From: Oscillospiraceae bacterium
GTDB taxonomy: Bacteria; Bacillota; Clostridia; Oscillospirales; Oscillospiraceae
DNA length: 64,000 nt
Assembly (NCBI GenBank): GCA_022800755.1
Contig: JAAWQX010000009.1
Coordinates: 1-64,000, forward strand
Direction of reading: 5' to 3'
Positions 63,797 through 64,000 of the stretch are shown one piece after another. A program made the translations under genes and the position numbers. Within the stretch, counting starts at the first letter, position 1. The number at the start of each line of letters is the position of its first letter. The notes beneath the pieces were generated by a model. That model was not told where the DNA came from. It was given only the letters and a program-made list of their open reading frames with translations, and did not search any database.

Positions 63797-64000
63797 ACTC
63801 AACGCGGCCCCCTTTGATTTCGTCATGTCCGTGGGTCCCGCCTGCCGTCCCGCCCAACAAATAAAAGAAGCCGGTCTGCGCTTCACCGCCGCGCCCATGG
63901 ACTGGATGGAGTTGTATTCCCTGGAGACAGTAACGCATTTGTTTCAAACGGAGTTTGCCGACTTTTTTACGGAGATTCGGGAGGAAGCCCCTGACCCCAC
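63789..64000 (+). CDS. DUF1796 putative cysteine peptidase, 5' part
   Basis: This frame starts at the ATG at 63789 (overlapping the ogt stop) and is open at the right edge, with 70 residues visible. The sequence DFVMSVGPACRPAQQIKEAGLRFTAAPMDWMELYSLETVTHLF fits the DUF1796 papain-like putative cysteine peptidase family (shown in part), including the Cys after the first strand and the P-x-D-W motif. Function in bacteria is not established. Confidence 0.7.
   Translation, partial: MNELNAAPFDFVMSVGPACRPAQQIKEAGLRFTAAPMDWMELYSLETVTHLFQTEFADFFTEIREEAPDP

Overview
The window is a chromosomal segment of a high-GC, spore-forming Firmicute. It most likely belongs to the class Clostridia and resembles gut Oscillospiraceae/Ruminococcaceae; this is inferred, not tested. 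The supporting signs are a dcw cell-wall cluster headed by mraZ, a meso-DAP type MurE (DNPR motif), sporulation genes (yqfC, yqfD, ylbJ, spmA, spmB, a SpoVD-type PBP), a WalRK operon, S-layer homology repeats, GGAGG ribosome binding sites and sigma-A promoters.

Layout. 1-1300: a tyrosine recombinase next to a 25-bp inverted-repeat pair. The pair encloses a sigma-A promoter and a hairpin, and beyond it lies the start of a zinc-ribbon gene. I read this as a promoter-inversion (phase-variation) switch. 1644-14403 (minus strand): dcw cluster mraZ-rsmH-ftsL-spoVD-murE-mraY-ftsW-murG-murA-ftsQ-ftsZ, without murF, murD, murC or ftsA. 14563-21737 (minus): coiled-coil protein, coaD, rsmD, uvrC, HPr, mutS2, recO, yqzL. 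21810-25702: era, a reductase, and a LysR regulator divergent from a Na+/alanine symporter. 25793-30452: ybeY, a membrane protein, phoH, yqfD, yqfC, ylbJ. 30444-36925: small secreted protein, split chromate transporter, phosphoglucomutase, DUF2007-like protein, rlmH, walJ, second murA. 36940-42023: yycI, yycH, walK, walR, Nudix hydrolase. 42114-44328: MecA-like adaptor, smpB, cyclophilin and tmRNA (translation quality control). 44505-50577: an SLH protein with a cohesin-like domain overlapping a 1,630-residue dockerin-bearing M60 peptidase. 50828-52960: a small helical protein, a Rv2525c-like lysozyme-type protein, and four tRNAs (Val, Phe, Gly, Cys) interrupted by palindrome-rich DNA. 52988-64000: hslO, methyltransferase, TrpR-like regulator, NfeD/SPFH pair, hexokinase, lipoprotein, GNAT, spmA/spmB, XRE regulator, argS with its DUF1934 partner, an unknown protein, an MGMT-type methyltransferase and the start of a DUF1796 protein.

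How the genes work together. Most genes are housekeeping and sit in tightly overlapping operons (ATGA junctions): lipid II synthesis and septation, envelope stress signalling by WalRK, DNA repair, sporulation, and ribosome rescue. The accessory features are the invertible promoter, the surface mucinase-like pair, and a family of palindromic intergenic elements. Two copies of that family, at 40577 and 43749, keep their hairpins through compensatory base changes. No insertion sequence, prophage or CRISPR array is visible.
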